This document shows, piece by piece, positions 33,083-43,999 of a DNA stretch of 64,000 nucleotides (position 1 is the first letter of the stretch; each line of letters starts with the position of its first letter). The translations under genes were made by a program, and so were the position numbers. This stretch comes from Hydrogenophaga sp. PBL-H3 (GTDB lineage Bacteria; Pseudomonadota; Gammaproteobacteria; Burkholderiales; Burkholderiaceae_C). Location of the stretch: positions 2,232,001 through 2,296,000 of the forward strand of contig NZ_CP044972.1 in NCBI RefSeq assembly GCF_010104355.1. The letters are read 5' to 3'. The notes beneath the pieces were generated by a model. The model saw only the letters and a program-made list of their open reading frames with translations. It ran no database searches and was not told the DNA's origin.

Positions 33083-36000
33083 ATGAACGTCTCAGCCTGG
33101 TCCATCAAGAATCCCATTCCCGCGGCGATGCTGTTCTTCATGCTCACGCTGGCGGGCCTGTTCTCGTTCGGCCAGATGAAGGTGCAGAACTTCCCCGATC
33201 TGGACGTGCCCAACATCACGGTGACGGCCAGCCTGCCGGGCGCTGCGCCCAACCAGCTTGAGAACGACGTGGCGCGCGTGATCGAGAACAGCCTGGCTTC
33301 GCTGCAGGGTCTCAAGCACATCACCACCAAGGTGCAGGACGGCGCGGTCACCATCACCACCGAGTTCCGCATCGAGAAGAACACCCAGGAAGCGCTGGAC
33401 GACGTGCGTTCGGCCGTGGCCAAGGTGCGGGGCGAGCTGCCGGCCGATCTGCGCGAGCCCATCATCAACAAGATCGAGCTCGCGGGCGGCGCGGTGCTGG
33501 CCTACACCGTGTCGTCCGACAAGATGGACGCGGAAGCCATTTCCTGGTTTGTCGAGAACGACATCGCCAAGCTGCTGCTGTCGGTGCGTGGCGTGGGCGC
33601 GATCAACCGCGTGGGCGGTGTTGACCGCGAGGTGCAGGTGCTGCTGGACCCACTCAAGCTGCAGGCCCTGGGCGCCAGCGCGGCTGACGTGTCGCGTCAG
33701 CTGGCCAAGGTGCAGATCGAAAGCGCCGGGGGCCGGGTCGACCTGGGCGGCAGCCAGCAGCCGCTGCGCACGCTGTCGTCGCTGCAGTCGGCCGAGGCGC
33801 TAGCCCGGCTCGAACTCGCGCTGCCGGATGGCCGGCGCGTTCGCCTGGACCAGATCGCCCAGATCAAAGACACCGTGGCCGAGCCCACGGCGGCGGCCTT
33901 TCTGGACGGCAAGCCGGTGGTGGGCTTCGAGGTTGCGCGCAGCCGCGGCGCCAGCGAGATCGAGGTGGGCAATGGCGTGCGTGCCAAGCTGAAAGACCTG
34001 CAGGCCGCGCGGCCCGACCTGCGCATCACCGAGTCGTTTGACTTCGTCACGCCGGTGCAGGAAGAGTTCGACGGCTCCATGACGCTGCTCTACGAGGGCG
34101 CCCTCCTGGCGGTGCTGGTGGTGTGGCTGTTCCTGCGCGACTTCCGCGCCACGGTGGTCTCGGCCGTGGCGCTGCCGTTGTCGGCCATCCCGGCCTTCAT
34201 CGGCATGCATTACATGGGCTTCACCATCAACGTGGTCACGCTGCTGGCCATGTCGCTGGTGATTGGCATCCTGGTGGACGATGCCATCGTGGAGGTGGAA
34301 AACATCGTGCGCCACATGCGCATGGGCAAGACGCCGTACCAGGCCTCCATGGAAGCGGCCGACGAGATTGGCCTCGCGGTGATCGCCACCACCTTCGCCC
34401 TGATCGCGGTGTTCCTGCCCACGGCCTTCATGTCGGGCATCCCGGGCAAGTTTTTCAAGCAGTTTGGCTGGACGGCCTCGTTCGCGGTGTTCGCCTCGCT
34501 GGTGGTGGCGCGCGCGCTCACGCCCATGATGGCAGCCTACCTCTTGAAGCCGGTGGTGCTGGCCAAAGACATGCCGCGCTGGGCGCGCAGCAACCGCGTC
34601 ACCGCGGCGGTCTGGCGCTGGATGACCAACCAGGACGAGCCTGCCTGGCTCGACACCTACCAAGGCTGGGCCGCCTGGTGCATCCGCCACCGCTGGATCA
34701 CCATGGTGGGCGCCGGCGTGTTCTTTGTCGGCTCGCTGATGCTGATCCCGCTGCTGCCGCAGGGCTTCATACCGGCCGACGACAACTCGCAGACGCAGGT
34801 CTACATCGAGCTGCCACCGGGCGCCACGCTGCAGCAGACCGTGGCCAGCGCCGAGCGTGCGCGCCTGCTGGTGATGGACGTGCCGCACGTGAAGTCGGTC
34901 TACACCACCATCGGCTCGGGCTCGGCGGGCTCCGACCCGTTCGCGCCGCAAGGCACGGCCGAGTCGCGCAAGGCCGCGCTCACCATCCAGCTCGACGCGC
35001 GTGGCACGCGTCCGCGCAAGCAGGTGATCGAAAACCAGATGCGTGCCGCCATGTCCAACCTGCCGGGCGTGCGCAGCAAGGTGGGCCTGGGCGGTTCCGG
35101 CGAAAAGTACATCCTGACGCTCACCGGCAACGACGCGTCCGCGCTGACCAGCGCGGCCACCGCGATCGAGCGCGACCTGCGCACCATCGGTGGTGTGGGC
35201 AGCGTGCAGTCCACCGCGTCGCTGGTGCGCACCGAGATCAGCGTCACGCCCGACCTGGCCCGTGCGGCCGAGATGGGCGTGACCAGCAGCGCGATTGCCG
35301 AGACCCTGCGCATCGCCACTGTGGGCGACTACGACACGGCCCTGCCCAAGATGAACCTGCCGCAGCGGCAGATTCCCATCGTGGTCAAGCTCGATGCCGC
35401 AGCCCGTGGCGACCTGGATCTGCTGGCCCGTCTGGCGGTGCCGGGCAGCAAGGGCCCGGTGATGCTGGGACAGGTGGCCACGCTGAGCTTTGGCGGCGGC
35501 CCGGCGGTGATTGACCGCTACGACCGCGCGCGCAACGTCAACTTCGAGGTGGAGCTGGCCGGCATTGCCCTGGGCGACATGAAGACCGCGGTGGAGAAGC
35601 TGCCCAGCCTGCGCAACCTGCCGCCGGGGGTGTCGGTGCTGGAGATCGGCGACGCCGAGGTGCAGGGCGAGCTGTTCGCCAGCTTCGGCCTGGCCATGCT
35701 CACCGGCGTGCTGTGCATCTACATCGTGCTGGTGCTGCTGTTCAAGGCTTTCCTGCACCCGGTCACCATCCTGGCGGCACTGCCGCTGTCGCTCGGCGGT
35801 GCCTTCGTGGCGCTGTTGCTGGCACACAAGAGTTTCTCCATGCCCTCGCTCATTGGCCTGATCATGCTGATGGGCGTGGCGACCAAGAACTCCATCCTGC
35901 TGGTGGAGTACGCCATCGAGGCGCGGCGCGAACACGGATTGAACCGGCTGGACGCAATCCTGGACGCCTGCCACAAGCGCGCACGCCCGATCGTGATGAC

Positions 36001-36238
36001 GACCATTGCCATGGGGGCGGGCATGTTGCCGATTGCGATTGGCTGGGGCGCGGCCGACAGCAGTTTCCGTTCACCGATGGCGGTGGCGGTGATCGGTGGT
36101 TTGATCACGTCCACCTTCCTGAGTCTGCTGGTGATCCCGGCGGTATTCACGCTGGTGGACGATGTGTCGATCTGGTTCGGGAAACTGTTTGGGCGCAAAC
36201 CTTCTGGTGCTGAGCCTGGGGAGGCCGTTCGCGCCTAG
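33083..36238 (+). CDS. RND efflux permease, HAE-1/MdtB-like
   Basis: A proton-driven inner-membrane transporter of 1051 residues with the usual 12-helix layout and two large periplasmic loops. IKNPIPAAMLFFMLTLAGLFSFG is helix 1 (residues about 6-28). NVVTLLAMSLVIGILVDDAIVEVEN around residue 395 carries the paired aspartates of helix 4 used in proton relay, and LIGLIMLMGVATKNSILLVEY is in the second half. The substrate cannot be told from sequence; the loop text lacks the obvious signatures of metal (CzcA) pumps. No regulator lies in the operon. Confidence 0.93.
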   Translation: MNVSAWSIKNPIPAAMLFFMLTLAGLFSFGQMKVQNFPDLDVPNITVTASLPGAAPNQLENDVARVIENSLASLQGLKHITTKVQDGAVTITTEFRIEKNTQEALDDVRSAVAKVRGELPADLREPIINKIELAGGAVLAYTVSSDKMDAEAISWFVENDIAKLLLSVRGVGAINRVGGVDREVQVLLDPLKLQALGASAADVSRQLAKVQIESAGGRVDLGGSQQPLRTLSSLQSAEALARLELALPDGRRVRLDQIAQIKDTVAEPTAAAFLDGKPVVGFEVARSRGASEIEVGNGVRAKLKDLQAARPDLRITESFDFVTPVQEEFDGSMTLLYEGALLAVLVVWLFLRDFRATVVSAVALPLSAIPAFIGMHYMGFTINVVTLLAMSLVIGILVDDAIVEVENIVRHMRMGKTPYQASMEAADEIGLAVIATTFALIAVFLPTAFMSGIPGKFFKQFGWTASFAVFASLVVARALTPMMAAYLLKPVVLAKDMPRWARSNRVTAAVWRWMTNQDEPAWLDTYQGWAAWCIRHRWITMVGAGVFFVGSLMLIPLLPQGFIPADDNSQTQVYIELPPGATLQQTVASAERARLLVMDVPHVKSVYTTIGSGSAGSDPFAPQGTAESRKAALTIQLDARGTRPRKQVIENQMRAAMSNLPGVRSKVGLGGSGEKYILTLTGNDASALTSAATAIERDLRTIGGVGSVQSTASLVRTEISVTPDLARAAEMGVTSSAIAETLRIATVGDYDTALPKMNLPQRQIPIVVKLDAAARGDLDLLARLAVPGSKGPVMLGQVATLSFGGGPAVIDRYDRARNVNFEVELAGIALGDMKTAVEKLPSLRNLPPGVSVLEIGDAEVQGELFASFGLAMLTGVLCIYIVLVLLFKAFLHPVTILAALPLSLGGAFVALLLAHKSFSMPSLIGLIMLMGVATKNSILLVEYAIEARREHGLNRLDAILDACHKRARPIVMTTIAMGAGMLPIAIGWGAADSSFRSPMAVAVIGGLITSTFLSLLVIPAVFTLVDDVSIWFGKLFGRKPSGAEPGEAVRA

Positions 36239-36280
36239 GGAGCTGCCGAAGAGAAACACGAGCGAAGCCAGAGAAAAAAC

Positions 36281-38992
36281 TCAGCCCTCCAAAGTCTCCA
36301 GCAATTCCGTCTCGATCTCGATCTGCCGCTTGTTCATCTGCAGCTGCGCACCGCAGATGAGGAAGGTGTCTTCCACCCGCTCACCCAGGGTGGTGATCTT
36401 GGCCAGCTGCACGTTGATGTCGTAACGCGCCAGCACCCGCGAGATGCCGTAAAGCAGACCGGCGCGATCGCTCGCCGAGACCGACAACAACCAGCGCTGC
36501 GCTTTTTCGTCGGGGCGCAGATCCACCCGCGGCGTGACCGGGAAACTCTTGACCCGGCGCGATAGCCGACCCTTCATCGGCGCGGGCAGCGGACCGCACT
36601 CGTCGATGGTTTGCGCCAGGTTGTTCTCCACCATCGCGATCAGTTCCCGGTAATGCTCTGACAGTGTGGGCGCCACCACCTGGAAGGTGTCGAGCGCGTG
36701 CCCGGTGAGCGTGGTGTGCACGCGGGCGTCGAGGATGCTGAAGTTCGAGCTGTCGAAGTAGCCGCAGATGCGGGCAAACAGATCGTGCTGGTCGGGGGCG
36801 TACACCAGCACCTGCAGGCCTTCACCTTCGGGCGAGAGGCGGGCGCGGACGATGCAGGGATCGATGGCCTGGGCGTCGGGCGAGGCTTTGCCTGCGCCCT
36901 TGGCAGCCGTCTGGGCGATCTGGCGCGTGAGCACGCGGGTGTGCCAGGCGATCTCGTCAGCCTGATGGCGCATGAAGTAGCTCACATCGAGCGTGTCCCA
37001 CAGGGCCTTGTGCGCCATGTGCGGCAGCGCGTGCAGCGCCAGCATCGAGAGCGCCTCGCGCTTGCGGCCCTCGATCACTGCACCCGGGTCGGGTGCGCGG
37101 CCGCCGAGTGCGCGCAGCGTGTACCGGTAGAGGTCTTCCAGCAACTTGCCCTTCCAGGCGTTCCACACCTTCGGGCTGGTGCCGCGGATGTCGGCCACGG
37201 TGAGCAAGTAGAGTGCCGTGAGGTAGCGCTCGTTGCCCACGCGTTTGGCAAACGCGGCAATCACGTCCGGGTCGCTCAGGTCTTCCTTCTGCGCCATGCG
37301 GCTCATGGTCAGGTGTTCGGACACCAGGAACTCGATCAGCTTGCTGTCTTCGCGCTCGATGCCGTGCTGGCGGCAGAAGGTGCGCACGTCCTTGGCGCCC
37401 AGATCGGAATGGTCACCGCCGCGGCCCTTGGCGATGTCGTGGAAGATGGCCGCGATGTAGAAGATCCAGGGCTTGTCCCAGCCAGCGGCCAGCTGCGAGC
37501 AGAACGGGTATTCGTGCGAGTGCTCCGCAATGAAGAAGCGGCGCACGTTGCGCAGCACCATGAGGATGTGCTGGTCCACCGTGTAGACGTGGAACAGGTC
37601 GTGCTGCATCTGGCCCACGATGTGGCGGAACACCCAGAGGTAACGACCGAGCACGGAAGTCTCGTTCATCATGCGCAGCGCGTGCGTGATGCCTTCGGGC
37701 TCCTTGAGGATCTGCAGGAACTGCGCGCGGTTGACCGGGTCGGCACGGAAGCGCGCGTTCATCACGGGGCGGGCGTTGTAGAGCGCACGCAGCGTGCGCG
37801 CCGAAAAGCCCTTGATGCCCACCGTGGTCTGGTAGACATGAAAGGTCTCCAGGATGGCTTGCGGCTGCTGGACGTACAGGTCGTCGCTGGCCACTTCGAG
37901 CATGCCGCCCTTGTCGAAAAAGCGCGGATTCAGCGGCCGCAGCCGGTCCACGCCGGCCATGTCGTCCTGCAGGCGCTCCTGGATGTTGAGCAGCAGGATC
38001 TGGTTGAGCTGGGTGACCGCCTTGGCGGCCCAGTAATAGCGCTTCATGAGCGCTTCGCTGGCGCGGCGGATGCCTTTGGCCGTGGGGGCTGCGTGGGGTT
38101 GGTCGGCCGGCCCGGCGGTGATGGCGGGCGGCACCTGCGCCTTGAAGCCGAACGATTCGGCCACGGCGGTCTGCAGGTCGAACACCAGGCGGTCTTCGCG
38201 CCGGTTGGCCAGCAGGTGCAGGCGGGCGCGGATCAGGCTGAGCAGGGCCTCGTTGGCCTTGATCTGGCGCGCCTCCAGGGGCGTGGCCAGGCCTTTGCGG
38301 GCCAGTTCGTCCCAGCTGCGACCCAGGCCCGCGGCCTTGGCCACCCAGAGAATGATCTGCAGGTCGCGCAGGCCACCGGGGGACTCCTTGCAGTTGGGCT
38401 CCAGCGAGTACGGCGTGTTTTCGTACTTGGTGTGGCGCTGGCGCATCTCCAGCGTCTTGGCCACATAGAAAGCCTTGGGATCCATGGCTTCATCGAGCAG
38501 GGTGACCAGGCGGCTGAAGGCGCTCTTGCTGCCGCAGATCAGGCGGCTCTCCAGCATGGAGGTCTGCACCGTCACGTCCTTGGCCGACTCATCCACGCAG
38601 TCCTTCACCGAGCGCACACTGGAGCCGATTTCCAGCCCCAGGTCCCAGCAGGCGCCGATGAAGGCTTCCAGCTGCTTCTTGAGTTCGGTGTCCTCGTCGG
38701 GTTGCGCGCCATCGGGCAGCAACACCAGCACATCCACGTCGGAATAGGGAAACAGCTCGGCGCGGCCATAACCGCCCACGGCGATCAGGGAAAAACCGGT
38801 GGCAAAGCCGGCACGGCCCCAGAGCTCGCGCAGGGTCTGGTCGGTCAGCCTCGAGAGCTGCTGCAGGGCCTGACGCACACCACGGGTCGATGCGCCCTGA
38901 TCACGCAGCAGCGCAAACAGCGCGGTCTTGTCGTCACGGTAGCGCTGGCGCAGCGCGCCGATGTCGCCCGCTGGCGCCAGGGGGGCGTCCAT
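36281..38992 (-). CDS. glnD: [Protein-PII] uridylyltransferase/uridylyl-removing enzyme
   Basis: A bifunctional nitrogen sensor that uridylylates PII proteins at low glutamine and removes UMP at high glutamine. The 903-residue protein has the nucleotidyltransferase site GGYGRAELFPYSDVDVL (about 93-109), a helical region, an HD hydrolase domain (AAIFHDIAKGRGGDHSDLGA) and two C-terminal ACT domains (ILDARVHTTLTGHALDTFQV and RAGLLYGISRVLARYDINV). It is four bases downstream of map, a common gammaproteobacterial and betaproteobacterial order. Confidence 0.96.
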   Translation of the reverse strand: MDAPLAPAGDIGALRQRYRDDKTALFALLRDQGASTRGVRQALQQLSRLTDQTLRELWGRAGFATGFSLIAVGGYGRAELFPYSDVDVLVLLPDGAQPDEDTELKKQLEAFIGACWDLGLEIGSSVRSVKDCVDESAKDVTVQTSMLESRLICGSKSAFSRLVTLLDEAMDPKAFYVAKTLEMRQRHTKYENTPYSLEPNCKESPGGLRDLQIILWVAKAAGLGRSWDELARKGLATPLEARQIKANEALLSLIRARLHLLANRREDRLVFDLQTAVAESFGFKAQVPPAITAGPADQPHAAPTAKGIRRASEALMKRYYWAAKAVTQLNQILLLNIQERLQDDMAGVDRLRPLNPRFFDKGGMLEVASDDLYVQQPQAILETFHVYQTTVGIKGFSARTLRALYNARPVMNARFRADPVNRAQFLQILKEPEGITHALRMMNETSVLGRYLWVFRHIVGQMQHDLFHVYTVDQHILMVLRNVRRFFIAEHSHEYPFCSQLAAGWDKPWIFYIAAIFHDIAKGRGGDHSDLGAKDVRTFCRQHGIEREDSKLIEFLVSEHLTMSRMAQKEDLSDPDVIAAFAKRVGNERYLTALYLLTVADIRGTSPKVWNAWKGKLLEDLYRYTLRALGGRAPDPGAVIEGRKREALSMLALHALPHMAHKALWDTLDVSYFMRHQADEIAWHTRVLTRQIAQTAAKGAGKASPDAQAIDPCIVRARLSPEGEGLQVLVYAPDQHDLFARICGYFDSSNFSILDARVHTTLTGHALDTFQVVAPTLSEHYRELIAMVENNLAQTIDECGPLPAPMKGRLSRRVKSFPVTPRVDLRPDEKAQRWLLSVSASDRAGLLYGISRVLARYDINVQLAKITTLGERVEDTFLICGAQLQMNKRQIEIETELLETLEG

Positions 38993-38996
38993 GGGC

Positions 38997-39824
38997 TCAG
39001 GCGGCCACGGCGGCGGCCGGCTTCACGAAGGCCGGCGGTGCCAGGCTGCCGGCCGAGAGCGTGAGCACCTCGTAGCCGGTCTCGGTGACCAGCACGGTGT
39101 GTTCCCACTGGGCCGAGAGCGAACGGTCGCGCGTGACGATGGTCCAGCCGTCGCCCGCTTCCTTGATGTCGCGCTTGCCGGCGTTGATCATGGGCTCGAT
39201 CGTGAAGGTCATGCCGGGCTTGAGCTCTTCGAGCGTGCCCGGGCGGCCGTAGTGCAGCACCTGCGGGTCTTCGTGGAACTTCTGGCCGATGCCGTGCCCG
39301 CAGAACTCGCGCACCACCGAGAATCCGTTGCCTTCGGCAAAGGTCTGGATCGCGTGGCCGATATCGCCCAGGCGGATGCCAGGCTTGACCATGACGATGC
39401 CTTTCCACATGGCTTCGTACGTCACCTGGGTCAGCCGGCGTGCCTGCACCGAACAGGCTGCCTCGCCACCGATCATGTACATGCGGCTGTTGTCCCCAAA
39501 CCAGCCGTCCTTGATGACGGTCACGTCCACGTTGAGGATGTCGCCCTTCTTCAGCGGCTTCTCGTTGGGTATGCCGTGGCACACCACGTGGTTGATGGAG
39601 GTGCACAGGTGGCCCGGGTAGGGCGGGTAACCGCTGGGCTGGTAGCCGATGGTCGCCGAGACCGTGCCCTGCTGCTTCATGAACTCGGCCGCCAAGCGGT
39701 CGATTTCCAGGGTGGTCACGCCCGGCTGGATCAGCGGCGTGAGGTAGTCCAGCACTTCGGAGGCCAGGCGGCAAGCCACCCGCATGCCTTCAATGCCCGC
39801 TTCGTCTTTGTAGGTGATGCTCAT
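38997..39824 (-). CDS. map: Methionine aminopeptidase, type I
   Basis: Removes the initiator methionine from nascent proteins using a dinuclear metal site. The 275-residue pita-bread fold shows [14 protein letters not shown], the metal aspartate region [48 protein letters not shown] and the final [22 protein letters not shown]. It is divergent from purL and followed four bases later by glnD. The C-terminus carries an extra Ala/Pro-rich tail of about 20 residues. Confidence 0.96.
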   Translation of the reverse strand: MSITYKDEAGIEGMRVACRLASEVLDYLTPLIQPGVTTLEIDRLAAEFMKQQGTVSATIGYQPSGYPPYPGHLCTSINHVVCHGIPNEKPLKKGDILNVDVTVIKDGWFGDNSRMYMIGGEAACSVQARRLTQVTYEAMWKGIVMVKPGIRLGDIGHAIQTFAEGNGFSVVREFCGHGIGQKFHEDPQVLHYGRPGTLEELKPGMTFTIEPMINAGKRDIKEAGDGWTIVTRDRSLSAQWEHTVLVTETGYEVLTLSAGSLAPPAFVKPAAAVAA

Positions 39825-39894
39825 GGGGCCGGATTATCCCACCGGGCCCTGGGGCGCAGGGTATCGGCGGCGATGCCTGGGTGGCCCACGCGGG

Positions 39895-39900
39895 TAAAAT
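39895..39900 (+). promoter_or_regulatory. Candidate -10 element (TAAAAT) of purL
   Basis: TAAAAT lies 46 bases before the GTG start of purL in the 122-base map/purL divergent gap. No clear -35 is seen, and no PurR-like palindrome is evident. Confidence 0.35.
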
Positions 39901-39946
39901 CCTCGCTCCGCCCACCCCCCGGGTCTACGCACCTCAGGCTCCCAAC

Positions 39947-42900
39947 GTGTCCCTGCACCTGCGCACTTTCGATGGCGGCAATGCCATCAGCGACTTCAAA
40001 GTCCAGCAACTCCTGCCCCGTCTGGCAGCCCTCTCCGACAAGATCACCGGCCTCTCGGCCCGCTTCGTGCACCTGGCCGCCTTCGACGGCGAGCCCGATG
40101 CGGCCACCGTGGCGCGCGTGGGTGAGTTGCTGACCTACGGCGAACCCGCCACCGAGGCGCACGCCAGGCTCGAAGCCACAGGCGCTCCGGCCTTGCTGGT
40201 GATGCCGCGCCTGGGCACGGTCTCGCCCTGGGCCTCCAAAGCCACCGACATCGCCCACAACTGCGGCCTCGCCCTGCATCGGGTGGAGCGGCTGGTCGAA
40301 TTCCGCCTGCAGCTCAAGAGCGGCCTGCTGGGCAAGGCCAGCCTGTCGACCGATCAGCTGCGTGCCGTGGCCGACCTGCTGCACGACCGCATGACGGAAA
40401 ACGTCTCGCTCGACCGCACGCAGGCCCAGGCCCTGTTCACCGAGCTGCACGCAGCGCCCATGGAGCAGGTCGACGTGCTGGGCGGTGGCCGTGCAGCGCT
40501 GGAGCGCGCCAACACCGACTGGGGCCTGGCCCTGGCGGATGACGAGATCGACTACCTGGTGAATGCCTTCACCGGTCTGAAGCGCAACCCGACCGACGTC
40601 GAGCTGATGATGTTCGCGCAGGCCAACAGCGAGCACTGCCGCCACAAGATCTTCAACGCGCAGTTCACCATCGACGGCGTGGCGCAAGACAAGAGCCTGT
40701 TCGGCATGATCCGCCACACCCACCAACTCGCGCCGCAGCACACGGTGGTGGCGTATTCGGACAACGCATCCATCATGGAGGGCAGCGTGGTCGAGCGCTT
40801 CGTGGCGCGCGCCGGTGGCGATGCCTCGCCGGCTTATGTGGCCGAGACGGCAACGCACCACGTGCTGATGAAGGTGGAAACCCACAACCACCCGACGGCG
40901 ATTTCCCCTTTCCCCGGCGCCTCCACCGGCGCGGGTGGCGAGATCCGCGACGAAGGCGCCACCGGCCGTGGCTCCAAGCCCAAGGCGGGCCTGACCGGCT
41001 TCACCGTGGGCAAGCTCTGGGGCGGTCTGAGTGACCAGCCGGGCGGCAAGCCCGAGCACATCGCCAGCCCGCTGCAGATCATGACCGAGGGACCGCTGGG
41101 CGGCGCAGCCTTCAACAACGAGTTTGGTCGGCCCAACCTGCTGGGCTACTTCCGCGAATACGAACTCACGGTGGACGGTGTGCAGCGCGGGTACCACAAG
41201 CCGATCATGATCGCCGGCGGCGTTGGCGTGATCGACGCGACGCAGACGCAGAAGATTTTGTTCCCCGCCGGTTCGCTGCTGATCCAGCTCGGTGGTCCGG
41301 GCATGAAGATCGGCATGGGCGGCAGCGCGGCCAGCTCCATGGCCAGCGGCACCAACGCCGCCTCGCTCGACTTCGATTCCGTGCAGCGCGGCAACCCCGA
41401 GATCGAACGCCGTGCGCAGGAGGTCATCAACCACTGCTGGCAACAAGGCGCGAACAACCCCATCCTGGCGATCCACGACGTGGGCGCGGGTGGCCTCTCG
41501 AACGCCTTCCCCGAACTCACCAACGACGCCGGACGCGGTGCGCGGTTTGATTTGCGCGCCGTGCCACTGGAAGAAAGCGGCCTGGCGCCCAAGGAAATCT
41601 GGTGCAACGAAAGCCAGGAGCGTTACGTGCTGGCGATCGCGCCCGAATCGCTGGAGGTCTTCCAGGCTTTTTGCGAGCGCGAGCGCTGCCCGTTTGCGGT
41701 GATCGGTGTGGCCACGGAAGAACGCCAGCTGGTGCTGGGTGACGACCCTTCGACAGGCTCAGGGCGATCGGACAAAGCGGTCGACATGCCGATGAACGTG
41801 CTGCTGGGCAAGCCGCCCAAGATGCACCGCGATGTGAAGACCGTGGCGCGCACGCCGGCCCCGCTGGACCTGACCGGCGTGGACCTGCAGAAGGCCGTGA
41901 TCGACGTGCTGAGCCACCCCACCGTGGCCTCCAAGCGCTTCCTCATCACCATCGGCGACCGCACCGTGGGCGGCCTCTCGCACCGCGACCAGATGGTCGG
42001 TCCCTGGCAGGTACCGGTGGCCGACTGCGCGGTGACCCTTGCCGACTTCCAGGGCTTCGCGGGCGAGGCCATGAGCATGGGCGAGCGCACGCCGCTGGCC
42101 GCACTCGACGCAGCGGCTTCAGGCCGCATGGCGGTGGCCGAGGCCATCACCAACCTGCTGGCCGCGCCGATCGAACTGCCGCGTGTGAAGCTCTCCGCCA
42201 ACTGGATGGCCGCCTGCGGCGAACCGGGCGAAGACGCCGCGCTGTATGAAACCGTGAAGGCCGTGGGCATGGAACTCTGCCCGGCGCTGGGCATTTCGAT
42301 CCCCGTGGGCAAGGACAGCCTGTCCATGCGCACGCAGTGGAAAGAGGGCGCCGACACGAAGAAGGTGACCTCGCCGGTGAGCCTGATCGTGAGCGCCTTC
42401 GCCACGTTGGCCGACGTGCGCGGCACACTCACGCCGCAGCTCAACAACACGCTGGAAGACACCACGCTGGTGCTGATCGACCTGGGCAAAGGCCGCCACC
42501 GCATGGGCGGCAGCGTGCTGGCCCAGGTGCTGGGGCAGGGCGGTGGCCAAGCGCCGGATCTCGATGACGCACAAGACCTCATCGGTCTGGTCAACGCGGT
42601 GAACGCGCTGCGCGCCGAGGGCAAGATCCTGGCCTACCACGACCGCAGCGACGGTGGCCTGCTGGCCGCCGCGGCCGAGATGGCCTTCGCTGGCCATGTG
42701 GGCGTGGCGCTCAACGTGGACCTTCTCGTGACCGAAGGCGACGGCATCAGCGACAGCCGCGCCGAGATGGGCGACGCCAAGAATTGGGCTGGCCAGGTCA
42801 GCGCGCGGCGCGAGGAGCTCACGCTCAAGGCGCTGTTCAGCGAAGAGCTGGGCGTGTTGCTGCAGGTGAAGACCGAAGACCGCAACGCCGTGATGCAGAC

Positions 42901-43984
42901 CCTGCGCGAGCATGGCCTGAGCAAACACAGCCACTTCGTCGGCAAGACCCGGCCAGCGTCTTCCGCGATGGACGCCGGTAAAGGCCAGCTTCAGGTGTGG
43001 CGCGACACCAAGGCCGTCTTCTCGGCCAGCCTGTTTGATTTGCACCAGGTCTGGGACAGCGTGAGCTGGAAGATCAACCAGCAGCGTGACAACCCGGCCT
43101 GCGCCGATGCCGAGCACGCAGCCGCCGGACGCCCCGAAGACCCGGGCCTGCATGCCTTCCTCCCTCTCCCCCTGGGAGAGGGTTGGGGTGAGGGCGTCCC
43201 CGCTCCCTACTTGAACCTCTCCCGCCCCAAGGTCGCCATCCTGCGCGAGCAGGGCGTGAACTCGCACGTGGAGATGGCCTACGCCTTCACCCAAGCCGGT
43301 TTCGAGGCCTTCGACGTTCACATGACCGACCTGCAAAGCGGTCGCGCCAGGCTCGCCGACTTCAAGGGCGTGGTCGCCTGCGGTGGCTTCAGCTACGGCG
43401 ACACGCTGGGCGCGGGCATCGGCTGGGCGCGCAGCATCACCTTCAACCCGGCGTTGTCGGCGCAGTTTCAGGGTTTCTTCGCCCGCAGCGACACCTTCGG
43501 CCTGGGCGTGTGCAATGGCTGCCAGATGTTTGCCGAGCTGGCCGACATCATCCCCGGCGCCGAGGCATGGCCGCGCTTCACCACCAACCAGAGCGAGCGC
43601 TTCGAGGCGCGCCTGTCGATGGTGGAGGTGCTTGAATCGCCCAGCCTGTTCCTGGCCGGCATGGCCGGCAGCCGCCTGCCGATCGCGGTGGCCCACGGCG
43701 AGGGCTACGCCAATTTCCACCACCGTGGCGACGCTTCCAAGGCGATTGCTGCGATGCGCTTCACCGACAACACCGGCATGGCCACCGAGGCCTACCCGTT
43801 CAACCCCAATGGCAGCCCGGGCGGCCTCACGGCCGTGACCACGCTGGATGGCCGCTTCACGGCCATGATGCCGCACCCCGAGCGCGTGTTCCGCAACATC
43901 CAGATGAGCTGGACCGATCAGGACCCGGCCGCCCACAGCGCCTGGATGCAGCTGTGGCGCAATGCGCGGAAGTGGGTGGGGTGA
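39947..43984 (+). CDS. purL: Phosphoribosylformylglycinamidine synthase (PurL, large form)
   Basis: Converts FGAR to FGAM with ATP and glutamine in purine synthesis. With GTG 39947 ([11 protein letters not shown]) it has 1345 residues, about 50 more than E. coli PurL. Domains: N-terminal PurS-like; linker; FGAM synthetase core ([55 protein letters not shown]); and a C-terminal class I glutamine amidotransferase with nucleophile C1189 in GVCNGCQM and the [11 protein letters not shown]is-Glu. Two dispersed genomic repeats lie in frame: bases 41746-41771 (residues about 600-609) and 43162-43195 (about 1072-1084), both in interdomain loops. The catalytic text is intact, so the gene is probably functional. 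Confidence 0.96.
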   Translation: MSLHLRTFDGGNAISDFKVQQLLPRLAALSDKITGLSARFVHLAAFDGEPDAATVARVGELLTYGEPATEAHARLEATGAPALLVMPRLGTVSPWASKATDIAHNCGLALHRVERLVEFRLQLKSGLLGKASLSTDQLRAVADLLHDRMTENVSLDRTQAQALFTELHAAPMEQVDVLGGGRAALERANTDWGLALADDEIDYLVNAFTGLKRNPTDVELMMFAQANSEHCRHKIFNAQFTIDGVAQDKSLFGMIRHTHQLAPQHTVVAYSDNASIMEGSVVERFVARAGGDASPAYVAETATHHVLMKVETHNHPTAISPFPGASTGAGGEIRDEGATGRGSKPKAGLTGFTVGKLWGGLSDQPGGKPEHIASPLQIMTEGPLGGAAFNNEFGRPNLLGYFREYELTVDGVQRGYHKPIMIAGGVGVIDATQTQKILFPAGSLLIQLGGPGMKIGMGGSAASSMASGTNAASLDFDSVQRGNPEIERRAQEVINHCWQQGANNPILAIHDVGAGGLSNAFPELTNDAGRGARFDLRAVPLEESGLAPKEIWCNESQERYVLAIAPESLEVFQAFCERERCPFAVIGVATEERQLVLGDDPSTGSGRSDKAVDMPMNVLLGKPPKMHRDVKTVARTPAPLDLTGVDLQKAVIDVLSHPTVASKRFLITIGDRTVGGLSHRDQMVGPWQVPVADCAVTLADFQGFAGEAMSMGERTPLAALDAAASGRMAVAEAITNLLAAPIELPRVKLSANWMAACGEPGEDAALYETVKAVGMELCPALGISIPVGKDSLSMRTQWKEGADTKKVTSPVSLIVSAFATLADVRGTLTPQLNNTLEDTTLVLIDLGKGRHRMGGSVLAQVLGQGGGQAPDLDDAQDLIGLVNAVNALRAEGKILAYHDRSDGGLLAAAAEMAFAGHVGVALNVDLLVTEGDGISDSRAEMGDAKNWAGQVSARREELTLKALFSEELGVLLQVKTEDRNAVMQTLREHGLSKHSHFVGKTRPASSAMDAGKGQLQVWRDTKAVFSASLFDLHQVWDSVSWKINQQRDNPACADAEHAAAGRPEDPGLHAFLPLPLGEGWGEGVPAPYLNLSRPKVAILREQGVNSHVEMAYAFTQAGFEAFDVHMTDLQSGRARLADFKGVVACGGFSYGDTLGAGIGWARSITFNPALSAQFQGFFARSDTFGLGVCNGCQMFAELADIIPGAEAWPRFTTNQSERFEARLSMVEVLESPSLFLAGMAGSRLPIAVAHGEGYANFHHRGDASKAIAAMRFTDNTGMATEAYPFNPNGSPGGLTAVTTLDGRFTAMMPHPERVFRNIQMSWTDQDPAAHSAWMQLWRNARKWVG
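41746..41771. repeat. Dispersed repeat of the 'PEPVEG' type, in frame within purL
   Basis: The core CCTTCGACAGGCTCAGGGCG is a repeat I recognise as widespread between genes in many proteobacteria; read on the other strand it gives the tell-tale peptide SPEPVEG. Here the purL frame reads DPSTGSGRS, just before the conserved [14 protein letters not shown]. Only this one copy is seen in the window, so recognition rests on recalled knowledge. Confidence 0.65.
43162..43195. repeat. Dispersed palindromic repeat, in frame within purL
   Basis: CCCTCTCCC and GGGAGAGGG form a perfect 9-base inverted repeat around CCT (43162-43182), followed by TTGGGGTGAGGG. This is the common intergenic element whose other strand reads [11 protein letters not shown], and that peptide is present here. 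In the purL frame it encodes [12 protein letters not shown] between the synthetase and glutaminase domains. Confidence 0.7.
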
Positions 43985-43999
43985 ACGCTTCTTAGATTG

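Noticed and set aside
33800..35974. A 724-codon open frame antisense to the RND permease
   Set aside because: Low-complexity His/Arg/Gln text with no motifs; a by-product of GC-rich third codon positions in the real gene.
36239..36280. Terminator after the RND operon
   Set aside because: The 42-base convergent gap to glnD holds no stable hairpin with a T-run in either direction.
39947..43984. Possible frameshift or pseudogenisation of purL by the two repeats
   Set aside because: The frame stays open to the normal stop, and the conserved text on both sides of each repeat and all glutaminase motifs are intact.
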